NCBI GenBank assembly: GCA_018466975.1
Contig: CM031556.1
Coordinates: 2,728,001-2,792,000 of the forward strand
Direction of reading: 5' to 3'
Length of the DNA: 64,000 bases
Source: Sparassis latifolia
Taxonomy: Eukaryota; Basidiomycota; Agaricomycetes; Polyporales; Sparassidaceae
Shown: one piece after another, positions 11,979 through 25,200 of the stretch
Position numbering within the stretch: the first letter of the stretch is position 1
Layout of the letters: each line of letters starts with the position of its first letter
Notes under the pieces: model-generated
Told to the model about the DNA's origin: nothing
The model's input: the letters and a program-made list of their open reading frames with translations, nothing else
Database searches by the model: none
Translations under genes and position numbers: made by a program

Positions 11979-14900
11979 TCAGCCTCCGAACAACTGGTTC
12001 AGTTCCTCCATGCGGCGTTGAAGCATTTCCGCCTTGGTGAAATTCTGACCCAAAGTCATATTTGCCAGCTCGGTCTTCTTCCTCTGGACTTCCAGAAGAC
12101 GAGCTTCGATAGAGTTTTCAATGATCAGCTTGACGGTCGTCACAGGACGCGTCTGGCCCAAACGATGCTATGGAGATTGTCAGCAATGAATTCGCTGAGA
12201 GACGGTATCAAGACATACAATCCGGTCGACTGCCTGGTTCTCCACGGCAGGATTCCTGATAATGTATGTATGCGTCAAATCCTGCTACGGGCAGGGGAAG
12301 TAGACATGTACCACTCACCAGTACGGGTCCATGAGATAGACTCGCTGAGCCGCGGTGAGATTCAGGCCTACTCCTCCAGCCTTAAGACTGACGAGTAGGA
12401 CCTCACAACCTGGATCATGCTTCAGCGCCTCCATGGCTCGAGTCCGCTCATCACGTTTCATGGTGCCATCGAGCCGGTCATATCGAATTCCTGCCACCTC
12501 TAGCGCATCTTCTACCCTAATGGCGTTGTCAGAATCAAGTCGAATACGAATACAGCAAGAACTGACTTGTCTAACATGGTTGTCCACTGCGAGCTGGGCA
12601 CAATCCATTAGCATAATGCATACTCGCACATGAGGAGACTATACTGACAAGACGACGGTCTTGACAACACCGTCATCTAAATTGTTTCCCCGATCGTCAA
12701 CCATTTGCACCTCTATCGAAGACGGATCGTAGTTTGCGGAATATGGATTGTACTTGGAGAACTGGACCAGATCGCTCATCAAAGCCTTCACCTTGGTTGA
12801 CGGGTGGAAATTCTCCAGCGAAATGCCCTTCGTCCTCTTTTCCCTCCTGGCGGACTTCTTCTTGCAGATCATGTCGGCCTGGTCACAACCGACTTCCACT
12901 GCATCTAACGGAGAAAGGGCAGTTTGGCAAGTAGCACAACATCGCCGCAGGTCTGCAGAGACATTCGGCCACCCTGGATAAACGGAGTTCCGGAAACATT
13001 CGAGACAGAACAGATGCTGACAGCGTGTGAGGACAGCATGCGGGGTGGGGGTGGAAGGACTATTCTGACGAGTCGATGAACGCGACGCGGGGCCTTAGCT
13101 TTGCGACCACGCTTGGGCGCTGCGGAAGGAGTATCACTTTCAGCCACGCTACCTTCGCCTGCCATGACGTCTAATTGGGCTGCAAGCTCGTACCCACATT
13201 CAACGCACTGCGTGAGACTGGATTCTCTCAGCAATGCGAAGATGGTTGCTGCTCGCTGCACGTTGATCCCTTCTCGAGCGACCATGGCAACAATATCTTC
13301 GTAGCTTGCACCTGAATCCTGAGTTTGAGTGTCTCCAATAAGACCCAGTCCCTTGTCCTTGACGAGCTCGAAATGATCGCATATCTGACGCAGACGCAGA
13401 ATCTTCTGCAGTATTCCAACGTAGTTCTTCATGACTTCGTTCTTGTGCGAGAGTTCGTGGAACTCCTCCTTCGATTCCTGGAAGAACTGGTCATATATCG
13501 CCTGCTCCTGTTCATCGAACTTCAGATAACGCAATTCGTCCCGACGTGGAGGGAGCGAAAGAATTCTGCCCCCGTCGTCTGCCTTGGACTCCTTCGTTCT
13601 CCTGAGGGTGATACACTTCATGATGGTCTGGATACGTGCCACGCCAAGCGGTTGTCCGTATTTGACGGGTGTGCCAATAAACTCGGTCCACACGTTCTTG
13701 TCGTCGAGAGGACTTAATCGAAGGAACTTGATGAGTGCGAATACGTCGTCCAACTTGTTCTGTACGGGTGTACCAGTCAGACACAATCGGCGGTCCGCGA
13801 TGAGGTCGCAGCATGCACGACATGCAACGGTGCTTGTCTCTTTGATCGAGCTATCACGGCTTATTAGACTGTGGGAAGGAATGGATGCAGCGTCACTTAC
13901 TGCGCTTCGTCGAGGACAACCCTGAACCAGTGTACGCTCTGCAGCGGACTGGTAGCCTCGACTCCGTTCAATGCGGTACAGGGTTTCTTCCTCTTCTTCG
14001 CACCTGCCTTCTTCGATTTAGGCGGCTTGACATCGTCAAGATCTAAGTTACCGTCGCTGCTGCCATCGTCATCGTCGTCATCATCCGCACTCGCTATGCT
14101 CCTCATTTGCTTGGAGAACTCGGAAGCGAGTGTCGAGTACGTCGTAATTACCACATCAAAGTCCGCGAGGAAGGTAGCGTCGGGGCGACGAGCATTGCCA
14201 TGATAGACATATATGCGCACGGGTGTGCCTTCGCGCACACGTCCCATAAAGCTCTTGATGTCTAGCTGGAAGCTGTCGTGTCGAGACAGCTGCGGTGTCG
14301 AACCTGTGGGCGTAGAGATCATACCTGACTGCGGCGTCGCCACAGCGGTACAGTTACCTCCCACAATCGTAACCTCCCCCCGCCAATGTTCACGGAACTG
14401 GTCCTCCCAGTTGACAACCGTCGAGAGAGGGCAGATGACCAGCGTAGCTCGACTCTTGACCTTTATTCGAGACGCGCGCATATACTCGGCTTCCCGCCTA
14501 TCCTGCTCCCGCGCAACTTTCGCTTTGCTCCTCTTCGAGCTGGATTCCGGAAGTAGGTCAGGCATGCCCCACACGCTTCCGGCGAAATGCGCTGCACTCA
14601 AAGAAGATTCTGGATGAGGTGGCGGTCGCGGTGGAAGGCTACATAGAGGAGACGCCGAAAATTCATGAGCCGACTCCACAGTTGCAGCTATGAGCGATAC
14701 GCAGGTAATGGTTTTTCCAAGTCCCATCTTCAATGAATTTAGTATATGTACCGACTCCATGTTTTAAGTGACTGATACGTACGTCGTCTGCAAGAATCGC
14801 ACCCTTGGCTTCTTGTGGTTCATGTCGAGTTTCCCTCTGAGTGACGATGTGGAACCAGACCGGTTGCCCCGACATTGGATCCTGGCGCTCCTGCCACAGC

Positions 14901-16411
14901 GAGGAGAAAGTGCCAGAAGGTCCGACACGTTCTCGCTCTCTCTCAAGCAGAAATGTGAGCGCTTTCTTTTGATGAGGATACAACTTCGTTGCAACATCGG
15001 GTGCTAGTGAAGGTCAGAGCGGGTGGCCGGCAGGAAAATCGCCCTCATTAGTCAACCGGTGTCGCAATCAACGAATCATCCTTACCGGGCTCCGTTTCCT
15101 CGAGCTCTTCACCATCCCTCAGACTCTTGAACAATTCGTCCACCTGACTGCGCTGAACTTCTACACTCTTCCCACTCACCGATCCCGCATTCCATCGGCC
15201 TACGGAACTGCCGCCTGGACCGAGATATCCCAGACGTCCACTAGGGCCAATCAAGGCACGAGCATGACCTCCGGGGGGAGGGTTGTGCGGGTTATAGTAG
15301 TACTGATTAGCAAGCCGGGCCTTGTCGGACGACAAAGTAGGATGGTCAAGGAACAAACCATGTCGATGCAACCAGTCGGCAACAACCTGGATGTTCCCCT
15401 TCGGGGTGAAGACCAACAGTTGCAAAGGCAAGATCGGAAGCTAAAGACTTCTGAATGGATGAGCACCATAGTCATACCATGTGGACTCACCTTAATGCCC
15501 CTCCGGACTTTAGCATCTAGCCGGATCAAACCTCTGCCATACATGGGCCCCAGATGTGTCGCAATCTTCTGTTCCACGACACCGAAGTTTTCACCCGGCA
15601 AGATCTCACCCGTGTGCGTCTTCATACTAGGTGTCTTGATGTGAATGGTCTCCTGTCCACTGACTTTATTCGGGTTATGTTCGTAACTCAGTCTGACAGG
15701 AGCCCATTCACTATCGGGAAGTACCGGGGGCTGAGGTTCGAGATAGGGTATTGGATACAACACCAGCGCGGTGACTGTTAGCTGGCCAATACACACTGGT
15801 GTCTTGACGCCTAAGTCGGGAGGTAGGTTTCCTAGCGTTGGTTGCGGGATTGGGGGCAGCGGCGCGCCTGGAGGGGGAGAAGGCGAACTGGTAAGGTCAA
15901 TCACATGCCGTGCCGAAGAATTAGAAGGAGTTTCAGAATATACCCTGGCAGGCAGAGGAGCCAAGACGGGTGGCAGAGGTGTAGTAGAGGGGCGAGGTTG
16001 GAAAAAAGCGGATGAGGTAGAAGGACCGGTGAACGGCGGGGGGCGAATGGTGTTAGCTATGGCATGCGTATAGTCTGGGGTGGAACGAGGAGGGCCCCAC
16101 TGAGCGGACGAGCTCGCAGAGGGTCCCGCAGAGCCGGGATGCAGAGACGAAGAGGACATCGCGGGTGACAGGCCGGAATGGTATGGCTTAGAACACGAAG
16201 AAGCGTCAAGCAGAGATGGAGTACTGCAAGACGCATCAAAGCTGCGACTAGAGGTGCACATGCGCTTGCACTTCCTATCGTTCACATAGGATGAAGTGCC
16301 ATCCTCGTCTTCGTCGTCGTCGTCCTGGGTGAGATCGATAGGGTCTGACTGAGCAAACGAGCGGATCGGAGGTAGGGTAGTCGGGCTGCTCGTCGAGAGC
16401 GGCGAGGCCAT
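11979..16411 (-). CDS. SNF2-family helicase with RING finger (Rad5/Rad16/HLTF-like)
   Basis: Nuclear DNA-translocating ATPase with an inserted RING, the layout of Rad5, Rad16 and HLTF, which act in repair or lesion bypass and can be ubiquitin ligases. The start at 16411 is the first ATG of exon 1 (16411-15491). The N-terminal ~200 residues are Ser/Pro-rich with an acidic stretch (DLTQDDDDEDED). A HIRAN-like position follows, then LPLQLLVFTPKGN in exon 2 (starts 15440). ATPase motifs: LADDMGLGKTIT (Walker A, split by an intron), VLDEAQ (motif II), LCLTGTPVQN (motif III). The RING reads CVECGYE, CQHLFCLECF and CCATC, but its middle is stretched by a basic insert. Helicase C motifs: DGTMKRDERTRAM, LVSLKAGGVGLNLT, HRLGQTRPV. 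The C-terminus MEELNQLFGG is usual for this subfamily. Rad5, Rad16 and HLTF cannot be told apart with certainty. Confidence 0.88.
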
Positions 16412-17714
16412 TGGGACCCTCGGTGAGCAAAGCAAAGCAGACTACGCGAGGAGTCGACCTCTAGTAAACGACGAAAAGCAGCGCCGGGCGGCTTAAATGT
16501 TGTGTAGGACGGTAGAGAGCAATTGAGCTCAAATCGCGCGAAGTTGTACGCCCCGTGTGGCGGTAGACCCATATTTATCAGCCTGTGTCAGCGCAAAAGT
16601 CTATCGTATTACGTACACGTGATTATCCCCAAAAAGGCACTTTTACCAGTGCTCGATTGTTTTTTCTGTCATTGTGAACCACTCCTAACATGCAATACAC
16701 GCCCTCTCCTGCTACCATCCGCGTTTTGCGCCTCGTATGAGTGGAAATTAACGGACCACAAGTAGTTGGTTGGCCAGCGCTCACATAAGGTTGTGTCATA
16801 ATATTGAATGACTCACAGACTGCCTCACGGTATCGACCACTCGATCGTATATCCGCCATGACCACAGCGACACTGGAATTCCACCATTCCACAATAGCCG
16901 ATTTGTTTACTCATCAAAGTCAAACTGCGTCCCAATCGGCATATCTAGCATCACGGTTTCGGGCATCGACAGCGGCAAAAAAACCGGCAAGTGCATATCG
17001 CCAGATGCTTTACTAAAGGTCGGCGACATTCAACGCACTCGGGGCCGGACACACGCGATTCCTCACCGTTGTGGACAGGTAAGCCGCTTCGGAGTTCACG
17101 TCGAGCTGCATGATAGGCACTGCAGGTACAAACCTATCGATGTTTGGATATCCGCTGTGTGATACAACCAGTCAACGGCGACTCAACGCCGATAGCAGTG
17201 GCATAGCTTAAGCTGCACTTCGATGAAATCACAAACACCTGCCGGCATGCAGTATAACCTTCGACTGCGGTGCGGTGTCGGGAACATAGAAATAACGGGC
17301 GATGAATTAACTGCTGCCAGAGTATCAGAAGACATTCGATAGGCACTGCCAGAGGCCTAGGTCGTAAGTAGTACAGACAGGAATCCTACACAACATCCTA
17401 AGCTGAGACTTGCATGCGGAACTGACAAGTGTACAGCATAGCGTATCTAAAACAGAGCATTTCAGTGCACGCTAGCAGAGTCCGTGTGTTTCAATCAAAA
17501 ACATATGTCCAAACCAAAGATATCAGTCTAGCGATGTGGGTTACCTCCATATGCAGAAGATGGCACCGTTGCAATCTAGCAGTGACAACAGATATGGTTG
17601 CACGTCACCCATGTTTACTATCCCTGGACCACATCACAATCTCGCCGTCGACGAAGACAATGATGAGGCCATGCTAGATTACAACGGTACAATGGCGAAG
17701 GAAATCCGATTGAA
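16412..17714. other. 1.3 kb intergenic region
   Basis: Spacer between the 5' end of the SNF2-RING gene and the 3' end of the RNase III-like gene, both on -. It should carry the SNF2-RING promoter. Short frames (16804-17016, 17429-17677) have no protein-family likeness. No repeat or RNA gene was recognised. Confidence 0.45.
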
Positions 17715-18979
17715 TTAAGCACCTGTTCGTGGTGTAAGTTTCGAAGGGGGGCGCTTGGGAAGACCACGCAGGCGCTCACGAGGTGCCCATCCCATGGCAT
17801 AGTACGCTTGCCTGGCTGCTTCTTCCTTGGCAAGCTGCTTGCTGGGACCATTACCTTGACCTTTCTCGATGCCATTCACTAGTAAACGAAGGTGTCAATA
17901 AGTAATCATTCTGATTCGCCGCACATGACGTACCTATGCACTGAACCGTCCACCTTCCGGCGTGGGCAGGACCTGAAAACTGAGCAGGATACTCTACAGT
18001 CAGCCTGCGCTGGTTGGCAGTCTGGTTGAAGAGCGGCAGAAACGCTGCCGTCGGTTGGGCGGGTGCCAACGGATTCATAGGAAGCGGTGGCGGAGGATTC
18101 ATGGGCGGAGGGGGCTGCATGCTCGGGTTAGGCGGCGGCGAACCCATGGGCTCCGTCTTCGCACGTTTGTACGCATACGGTTCGTCCGCACCGATGGCAG
18201 GATTCTCGTAATCGGGATCAACGAGCCGTCCGATCCAGCTCTGCACGGTTTCCATCCCGTTCTGAATGTACACAGCGCCGACGTAAGAACTAAAGAGAAG
18301 GCGGGCTTCCTGTAGCACAGAACAATGAGTTGCAGCCTTGCCAGGCTGATCAGAAAAAGAGAAGCGTACCTTTGGCGTGTCGAGGGTTGCAAGGGCATCG
18401 GGAGTACAGCGCACCTTCTCCCGGAACCCATACCCTACTATCCAGTTCTGAATATTCTCAAGCGACAGTATCTCATCTCTGCGCCTCTATGTGCGATCGC
18501 AGATAGATCAGGATGTATGAAATACGCCCAGACAGGGAGGACTCACGACGATATCATCAGAGGTCAACATCGGCCTCTTGCTGAACAACGTGAAGGTGAC
18601 AGCAGTCTCGAGGATCTTATCACCCAGCAGGGAGAGCCGCACGTTATCGCCGTACTCCTCATTCGAAGGAGCACCTGGAAAGCGCAACGACTGATGGGTG
18701 AAGACCTCGAGGATGATGTCCCCACGCAGTTTGGGTGCTGGGGTCAAGTGCGGGTCCATGGCATTCGATACAGAGTATGAGCGCTTCAAACCGGGGCTCG
18801 GACTGCCAGTGTGAGAATACGGGACTACGGAAGAGCCAGCTGTGGATGATGGCCACGTGCCATCTGAGAAATAAATTATTAGAATTGCACTAGCTGCCTG
18901 CAGGCAGTGCAGGAGAGGTGGAATAAGGTTACGAGAACGCACCTGATGCAGGGGTAGACCAGGATCCCTCTGACTGCAT
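17715..18979 (-). CDS. RNase III-fold protein with dsRNA-binding domain, catalytic residues missing
   Basis: A 336-residue protein with an RNase III fold and a C-terminal dsRBD. Five exons on -: 18979-18943, 18863-18547, 18486-18370, 18309-17934 and 17878-17715 (total 1011 nt). The start ATG in the 37-nt first exon is the only one giving a consistent splice into SDGTWPSS. The fold is shown by EVFTHQSLRFP, NVRLSLLGDKILE and a second helix SSYVGAVYIQNGM. In active enzymes the first motif reads NERLEFLGDAVL and the second ADAFEALIGAIYLD. Here the Glu of the first motif is Val, and the Asp/Glu pair of the second is Leu/Ser. A Pro-rich linker (repeated MNPPPP) leads to the dsRBD (GPSKQLAKEEAARQAYYAM). 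It is therefore likely an RNA-binding, non-cleaving relative, as in mitoribosomal L3/mL44, but cellular location is not evident. Confidence 0.8.
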
Positions 18980-19164
18980 GCTTAAGCCCTTGACTTGTGC
19001 CTTCACCATGAAAAAGTTGCGGAGCGTGTCAACGATGTCTTTGGACGCAGCAGTTCTCGGTCAAGAGAGGAAGCTTGAACTGAGGCCGGGTGCAGTTAGC
19101 CGCGCCAAATGCGGCCTTTTATATGCTGCAACGCCACACGCCGCTCGGCGGAGACTCGGAGTTG

Positions 19165-19279
19165 GTGATTTCCCGCTTAATTGAACCAACCACCCTCGCA
19201 ACAAGGAAAGAGACAAAGCAATAGTGATTTCCCGCTTAATTGAGCCAATACCCTTGCAACAAGGAAAGAGACAAAGCAA
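19165..19279. repeat. Imperfect tandem duplication, two ~57 bp copies
   Basis: Copies at 19165-19221 and 19224-19279 both begin GTGATTTCCCGCTTAATTGA and end with AGGAAAGAGACAAAGCAA. They differ at a few positions and one indel. The pair sits between the CHD-type gene's stop (19291, -) and the start of the RNase III-like gene (18979, -), so it is in a 3'UTR or promoter. Confidence 0.85.
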
Positions 19280-19290
19280 GCACAATACGA

Positions 19291-22200
19291 TTACTCCAGG
19301 ATATGGTTAGTAGGAACGATACGATCGAGGCTACGTGGCACCACAGCCGGTCCGCCTGCGCTTGCCAACGCCCGCCTTTGTTGCTTGATCAAGATATTCC
19401 GTAGGATATTGACCGTCGGACTCTGCAACGGGTCTTGCTCTAGTCTTCTAATTTCTTTCTTTATCCTGTCCACAATGCCCGTCAGCATGCGAGATGTACG
19501 AAGAGATATGCGAAACCGGACCTCTTCGATCCTTCTGCAACAGTGGGGCAATCTTTCACCAAGTGATGAGGCGATTGACCACACACGACACACGTAGAGG
19601 GACCCCCTTCTCTCGGTCTCTTCTTGGGAGCATCCGACGCTAGTAAGGGGGACAACGTACGCTTTGATGGTCCCGCCACTGCATTCGTCGTGCCAGAGGG
19701 AAGGCGTGGAGCTTGAGATGTCGTGCTTGATGGCAACGGCATTGACATCACGCTTTGGAATGTCGTGGGATTCATATCATGCTTGGCTGAAGACGATTGG
19801 TGCTTCTTGTGCTTTTTGCGCGGAGGTTTCTCAACGAGTCGGAGAGGCTGTCCAAAGATTAGGTGAAGCTTTCCTCGCTTGTGCAGGGCCTCGTCAATCG
19901 CTTGAATGGCAGAACGCTGAAAAGATGTAGCGGTCAGTTCGAATGTCAGTCCAGAAGAGCCGAGCATACCCGTTCTTCCAACGGCTCGTCTCCAGCGTGT
20001 ACCAGGAGCATGTATCTGTATTCAGCAAGATTCTCCGAGCTGTTCGTCATGTAGCAAGCGCTGTTTCCATGACGGCTACCGCATAGACCGCACGTATCAT
20101 CCTGAGGTGCCTGTGATCGATTTAGGATCGGCGACGAAGATTTATGCAACGGTTTGGGACGTGCGATCGGGGAAGGGGAGCGGGAGGGGATTGCGAGGTC
20201 GAGGTCTGTAGCAGCGAGTGGTTCTGTAATCTCACTGTCGGACGTCGTGATTTGTTCCGGGCCAACGTAGGCATCTGATTCGTCCGAAATGACCGACTTT
20301 GACTTGTGCTTTCTCTTACCCTTCTTCCCTTTAACTGGCGTATCACCCAAGTCCAAGTTTTGCTTCAACAGATGTAAGACTCACCGCTGAAATGAAGAAG
20401 ACCCAGCACTCACCTGAGGGAATACTGCAGCAGCACGACGTTTTACGCCGCGACCAGTTACCTCCTTTGCCTGCCCCTTGGCACGCTCGGATGCAAGGCG
20501 CTCCAGGGTCTGCGCCCAGGAATCTACTTGGTCGCCGTTATCCTGCGGCTCGTCTGGCATTTCCTCCAGCGAATCCTTGTCCGCGGACCACACTTTAGCG
20601 AAAGAGAAGGCGGCCCCGGCGCCTGCTGCTGCCTGAGGTTCTACTTGGTCACCTTCTTTTTCGGTCTTTTCTATCAGATTTTCTATGTCGTGTTCCGAAT
20701 CTGCAGAAGCGCATAATCAATGAGGAGCAGCGAAGAGATATTGGTAGCACAGACAGTGGATTTGCCCCGCATGATCTCCCTCTTGGAATAGGGTCTCCGC
20801 TCCGAACATTAGGATGGACTGCACATCTTCTCGAGCGCCATCGTCGTCGTCCATATTCTGAACGATGAGATGATCTAGAACCAACTTCTTCTTGCCAGTT
20901 TGCATGATTCGCTCTGAAGAAAAACCATCAGTACGACATTGCTACCTGGTTTGAACCGGCATACCCTCCGCGGAATCCTTCACCATCAGCTTGAAGACGA
21001 GACATGTCTTCTTCTGACCATATCGGTGTGCACGAGCGATGGCCTGCAAGTAATCGTTAGTGTTCTGCATGGACGAACAATAGAAATAAAGTGTACTTGA
21101 AGGTCCTGAGCAACAATCAGCCATCGTTTGACATGCAAGTAAGTTGAAACCTACCTGATGCGGGTTGAAGTCGGGATCGAATATTATGACAGTGTCCGCA
21201 CTCCACAGGTTGATGCCAACGCCTCCAGCGCGTGTTGACAGGAGATATATGAATACATCTGAACCAGGCCTATTGAATTCATCCATTCCTTTCTGGCGGT
21301 CTCTTTGCTTGGTGTTGCCATCCTGTTGCAACGTCGTAAGCGAAATGATTGCACGACCGTAGTGGAACGTACCAAACGCAAATATTTGATTCCTTCACCG
21401 TCCAAGAAGTCTTGTATAATGTCCAGGGCAATTGTAAACTACGAAAACGGTCAGACACCATAAAACATCTGCTGAGATGCTACAGACCTGGCTGAACAAC
21501 AAGACTCGATGATCTCGAGCTTGTAACTTCGGAAGTAGGATCTTCAACAAGCCAAGCTTGGCACTGGCGTCGATGAGCTTCGAGTGACTTTCTTCCGACG
21601 ACAAACCCTTCGGTTCTATGTCCCGAGAGACCAGATACGGATGTTGAAGGCATCTGGTGAGAAGCATATGTAAATTTTCCGTGCTGAGAACTACTAACAC
21701 TTACTTGCGCAGCTGCATCAGAACGTTGTTCAGGTTGGTTTTGCTGATGGCATTGCTCACCCTGGCGCCGACCGATCCCTGCGCTAGGGTTTTCAAGACA
21801 TCGAGGTTCTGGCCTGAAGCAGCTATCAGTACAGGACTGAAAGTTATACGTCCCTGAACGCACTCAGGATCGACAGATAAACCTCTCTCTGAAGTCGCAC
21901 CATGCTGATTGGTACGATCACTTCGTTCTAGACGTATGGTGATAAGCGCAAGTGGCCAACAAAATCGCCACAGGCGTACCTTTGGAGGTAATTGAAGGAC
22001 TTCAGACTTGATACGCCGCAAGAAATAGGGTCGAAGTCTCGTATGAAGCTGCTTGATATTTTCCTCGGAGAGCACCTGATATTCGTTCTCTAAGGCGTCC
22101 AAGTCATGCCATTCCTTAGGATCCAGGAAGTTCATCAGATTGAATAACTCTCGAATGTTATTGTTCAGAGGCGTCTGGTAAAATATCAGATTAAATACGA

Positions 22201-25200
22201 GATGGAAGATAAAGAGTGGCGCATACCCCAGTCATAATGATGCGGTGCACTGTATTCAACTCCTTAAGCTTCTTGAACAGAAGGCTTGCATCGCTCTTAA
22301 CTGGTAATCATAGAGCCCGGCCGTCAAGAAAGATCAGGAAATAGAATAAAGACACTGCAACTCACGCCGCTGTCCCTCATCGACCACCAGCACTTCCCAT
22401 CTGGGGGTCTTCTTGAATACGGGAGTGAACTCCTTGTTATTGGTGATCGTCTCATAGGTAGTGATCAGCACATGATATTTGGCACCAGTCGTTCTCGACT
22501 CTGTGGTCGAATGACTCAGTTCGTATCGCTTGATGATCTCCCGGGCCTTGTTTTCGCCGGAGAACGGTACCACTCTCAGCTTAGGTGCCCAACGCTCAAA
22601 CTCGCGCACCCAATTTGAGATGGTCGAATTCGGTACCACCACAAGAGCAGGTGCAGCGCTCAAGTGCGACACAATATACCCGATGAAAGTTACGATTTGT
22701 ACAGTTTTGCCCTGTCAAACAACACCCATGATGTAGATATCTCGCAGAAACACATAAAACTGTTCACAACGTACCAAACCCATCTCATCCGCAAGGATAC
22801 AGTGTTGGTGGTTCCACCAGTTGTTGCAGAGCCAATTCACCCCCTCGATTTGGAAGGGCATAAGAGACAGCTGCGCATTCTGACCGAGCTCGGGCCGCCT
22901 CTCGCGAGTAAATGCACTGGATTTCTTGAAGCCGTCCAACGGCCGTTCATCGAACACTTTTTGCTCTTTCCGATCACGATGTTTGACGACGACTTCACGA
23001 GAAATAACATATCTCTTGAACGCGTTCTGGAAAGCTGCATAGCCTGGCTCTCCGGGGCGTGGTGGGGAATCCCATGATGCTTCAAACCCAAGTACGATGA
23101 GCTTTGTGAGTTCCCAGTGTTGGAAGAATGCTTACCATCGTCGTATCCCATATCGTCCCACTTGATGAAACACCACACTACTCGGTCGATATCGTCTTCA
23201 GTAAGTGGTTCGCCGGTCCGTTCCTCGTACTCGTCCACAGTTTCTGTCAGATCCGCACTCGGTTGCTCGCCTTCATCAAACGCAGCTGCACGCTCTGCCT
23301 CAGCAGCAAGCCGCTCCGGATTCTCTCCCTCACTCTCTTCCTCGTCGCTCTCCATCCTCTGCACCCTTTTCTTGCCTCGCCCCTTGGCCTTCGACTTCTT
23401 GGATTTGGGTGGAAACCTCCGCTCAGGATACCACACGAGCACGTCCAAGACACGGTCGACGGTCTTCCACGCAGGGGGAACCTTGCGCTGTGCGTCAGGA
23501 TCCGGATCCAGCGCCGACATCACCCTCGGCTCAGGGTGCACGGAAACATCTCTCGACGCTTCCCCTCCAATCTCAAACGCCGATGGTTCTTCGTCCTTGC
23601 TCGCCTCGACTTCGTTGACGACTTCCGGCAGCAGCTGCACCTTGCTTCCTCCATGTAGGAAGTTCTTGAGGCGCGCAGGCTGCATCGCCAGCAGCCACAT
23701 GTGCGGCACCCATTGCGTCCGCTTGTAGCCGCGGTCGGTCCACTTCACGAGATATTCCCTAGGGAGTGACGCCTTGTAGTTAATTGGTTCGTCGGCCTCG
23801 CGCGGCGGCTCAACCGCGCCCTCGGGATACGGCCTCCACGCAAGGATGTGCTCCGCAGTGTAGATGAAAGATACGCAGTCAGCGCACCGCCAGCCGTTCG
23901 TCGCCTGATAGTGGTGCGCGAGCTCAGCGGGGGTCACGTCGGAAGGCCAATTCGGTGGGACGGGTAGATGCGCATAGTGGGCAAGGCGTTTGCAGGTGAA
24001 GCAGCGGAAGGCCATTTCCTTGGCGGGCTTGTCCGCGTCAACGTCACAATCGACAACAGGCGCGAGGTTCGCGCTCGCGTCAGCCATCTCTACATCGCCA
24101 TCGTTTTCGGGAAGGCTCGTTTGGGCTTTCTGCTCGGGATGAGCGCTGTGGATCTGGTCGGGCTTGAGGACGACCTCCCTACACATCATACAGAAACCGC
24201 CCTTCATGCACGACCCGCAGATGAACTCCGTTGTCTGGTACGCGTCCAAACCCGCGCGCTTTCCGGGCTCTGGCACACTCTTCACTGCACCATCTTCGCC
24301 GGCCGCGCCTTTCGCAGGTCCTTGGCGTTCCAACCAGTCGGCCTTGTCTCGCTCTTGTGCAGCCCGCAGAATCTCCTCTCGCTGACTCCTCGCGAGGCAA
24401 CCCCAGTGGGCAGCTAGTGGGCATTTCAAACTTACGCAGCATAAGTAGAAAACCAGGGGAAGCGTAATTTTACTCACCATCTGACCCAACCTCCCAAGGC
24501 CGTCAACTTTTCTGTCTCGTTCTCATCCTCCTCCTCATCTTCGTTCTTCTTCTTACGCCTACCTTTCCCTCTCTTTGCAGCAGCTGTCAGCAGCTCATGG
24601 GCGGGTTTTCTGTGGCACTTCTCGCAGATATCCCTGTGGGCCCGCAAGGCCACAGTTTCCGGGTCATCGTAGTCATCGTAATCCAATTCTACGATAACTC
24701 GGAACCGCCCGTACGCTGGCCGAGAGGCCTTCCCTCGTACAATCCGCTTCTTCTTTGCGACCATCGATTTCAACGGGCGATCCGAGGACGCATCGCTGTC
24801 CGCCTTGTTCTCGCTCTCGCTCTCGTCTGCGTATTCCTCGTCGTTCAAATTTGCCCTGCGAGTCTTCGTAGCGCGTCCGGTCCTCCTCTTCGGTGGAGGA
24901 GTGACCTCTTCCTCATCAATCTCGTCCTCGCCTGCCGAATCGGGAACGACGAACGAGCGCACAGCACGCGTCTTCCGCGGGCTGAACGGGAGGTCGCGCG
25001 CGATCTTTTTGTTCGCGCCTGCCGCGGCAGCGCGCGTGCTCCGCCGCTTGACCGGGCTGGGCGAGCGGTCGTCTGAGTAGTCGGACTCCATGCTGCGCGC
25101 GAGCTCGTCGGAGCTGGAGGAGGATGACTCTCTCGCTGCCTTATCCTGCGTCTGCTTCTGGTTGCCGCCGACCTTGATGACCATCCTTATGCGTGAATCG

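Noticed and set aside
24597..25076. 159-codon + strand ORF opposite the CHD-type gene
   Set aside because: Complement of a Lys/Glu/Asp-rich coding region, which naturally yields long Leu/Ser/Phe-rich shadow frames.
25182..25184. Start of the CHD-type gene at 25184
   Set aside because: In-frame sequence upstream is family-like ([13 protein letters not shown]) and splices back to a better N-terminus starting at 26111.
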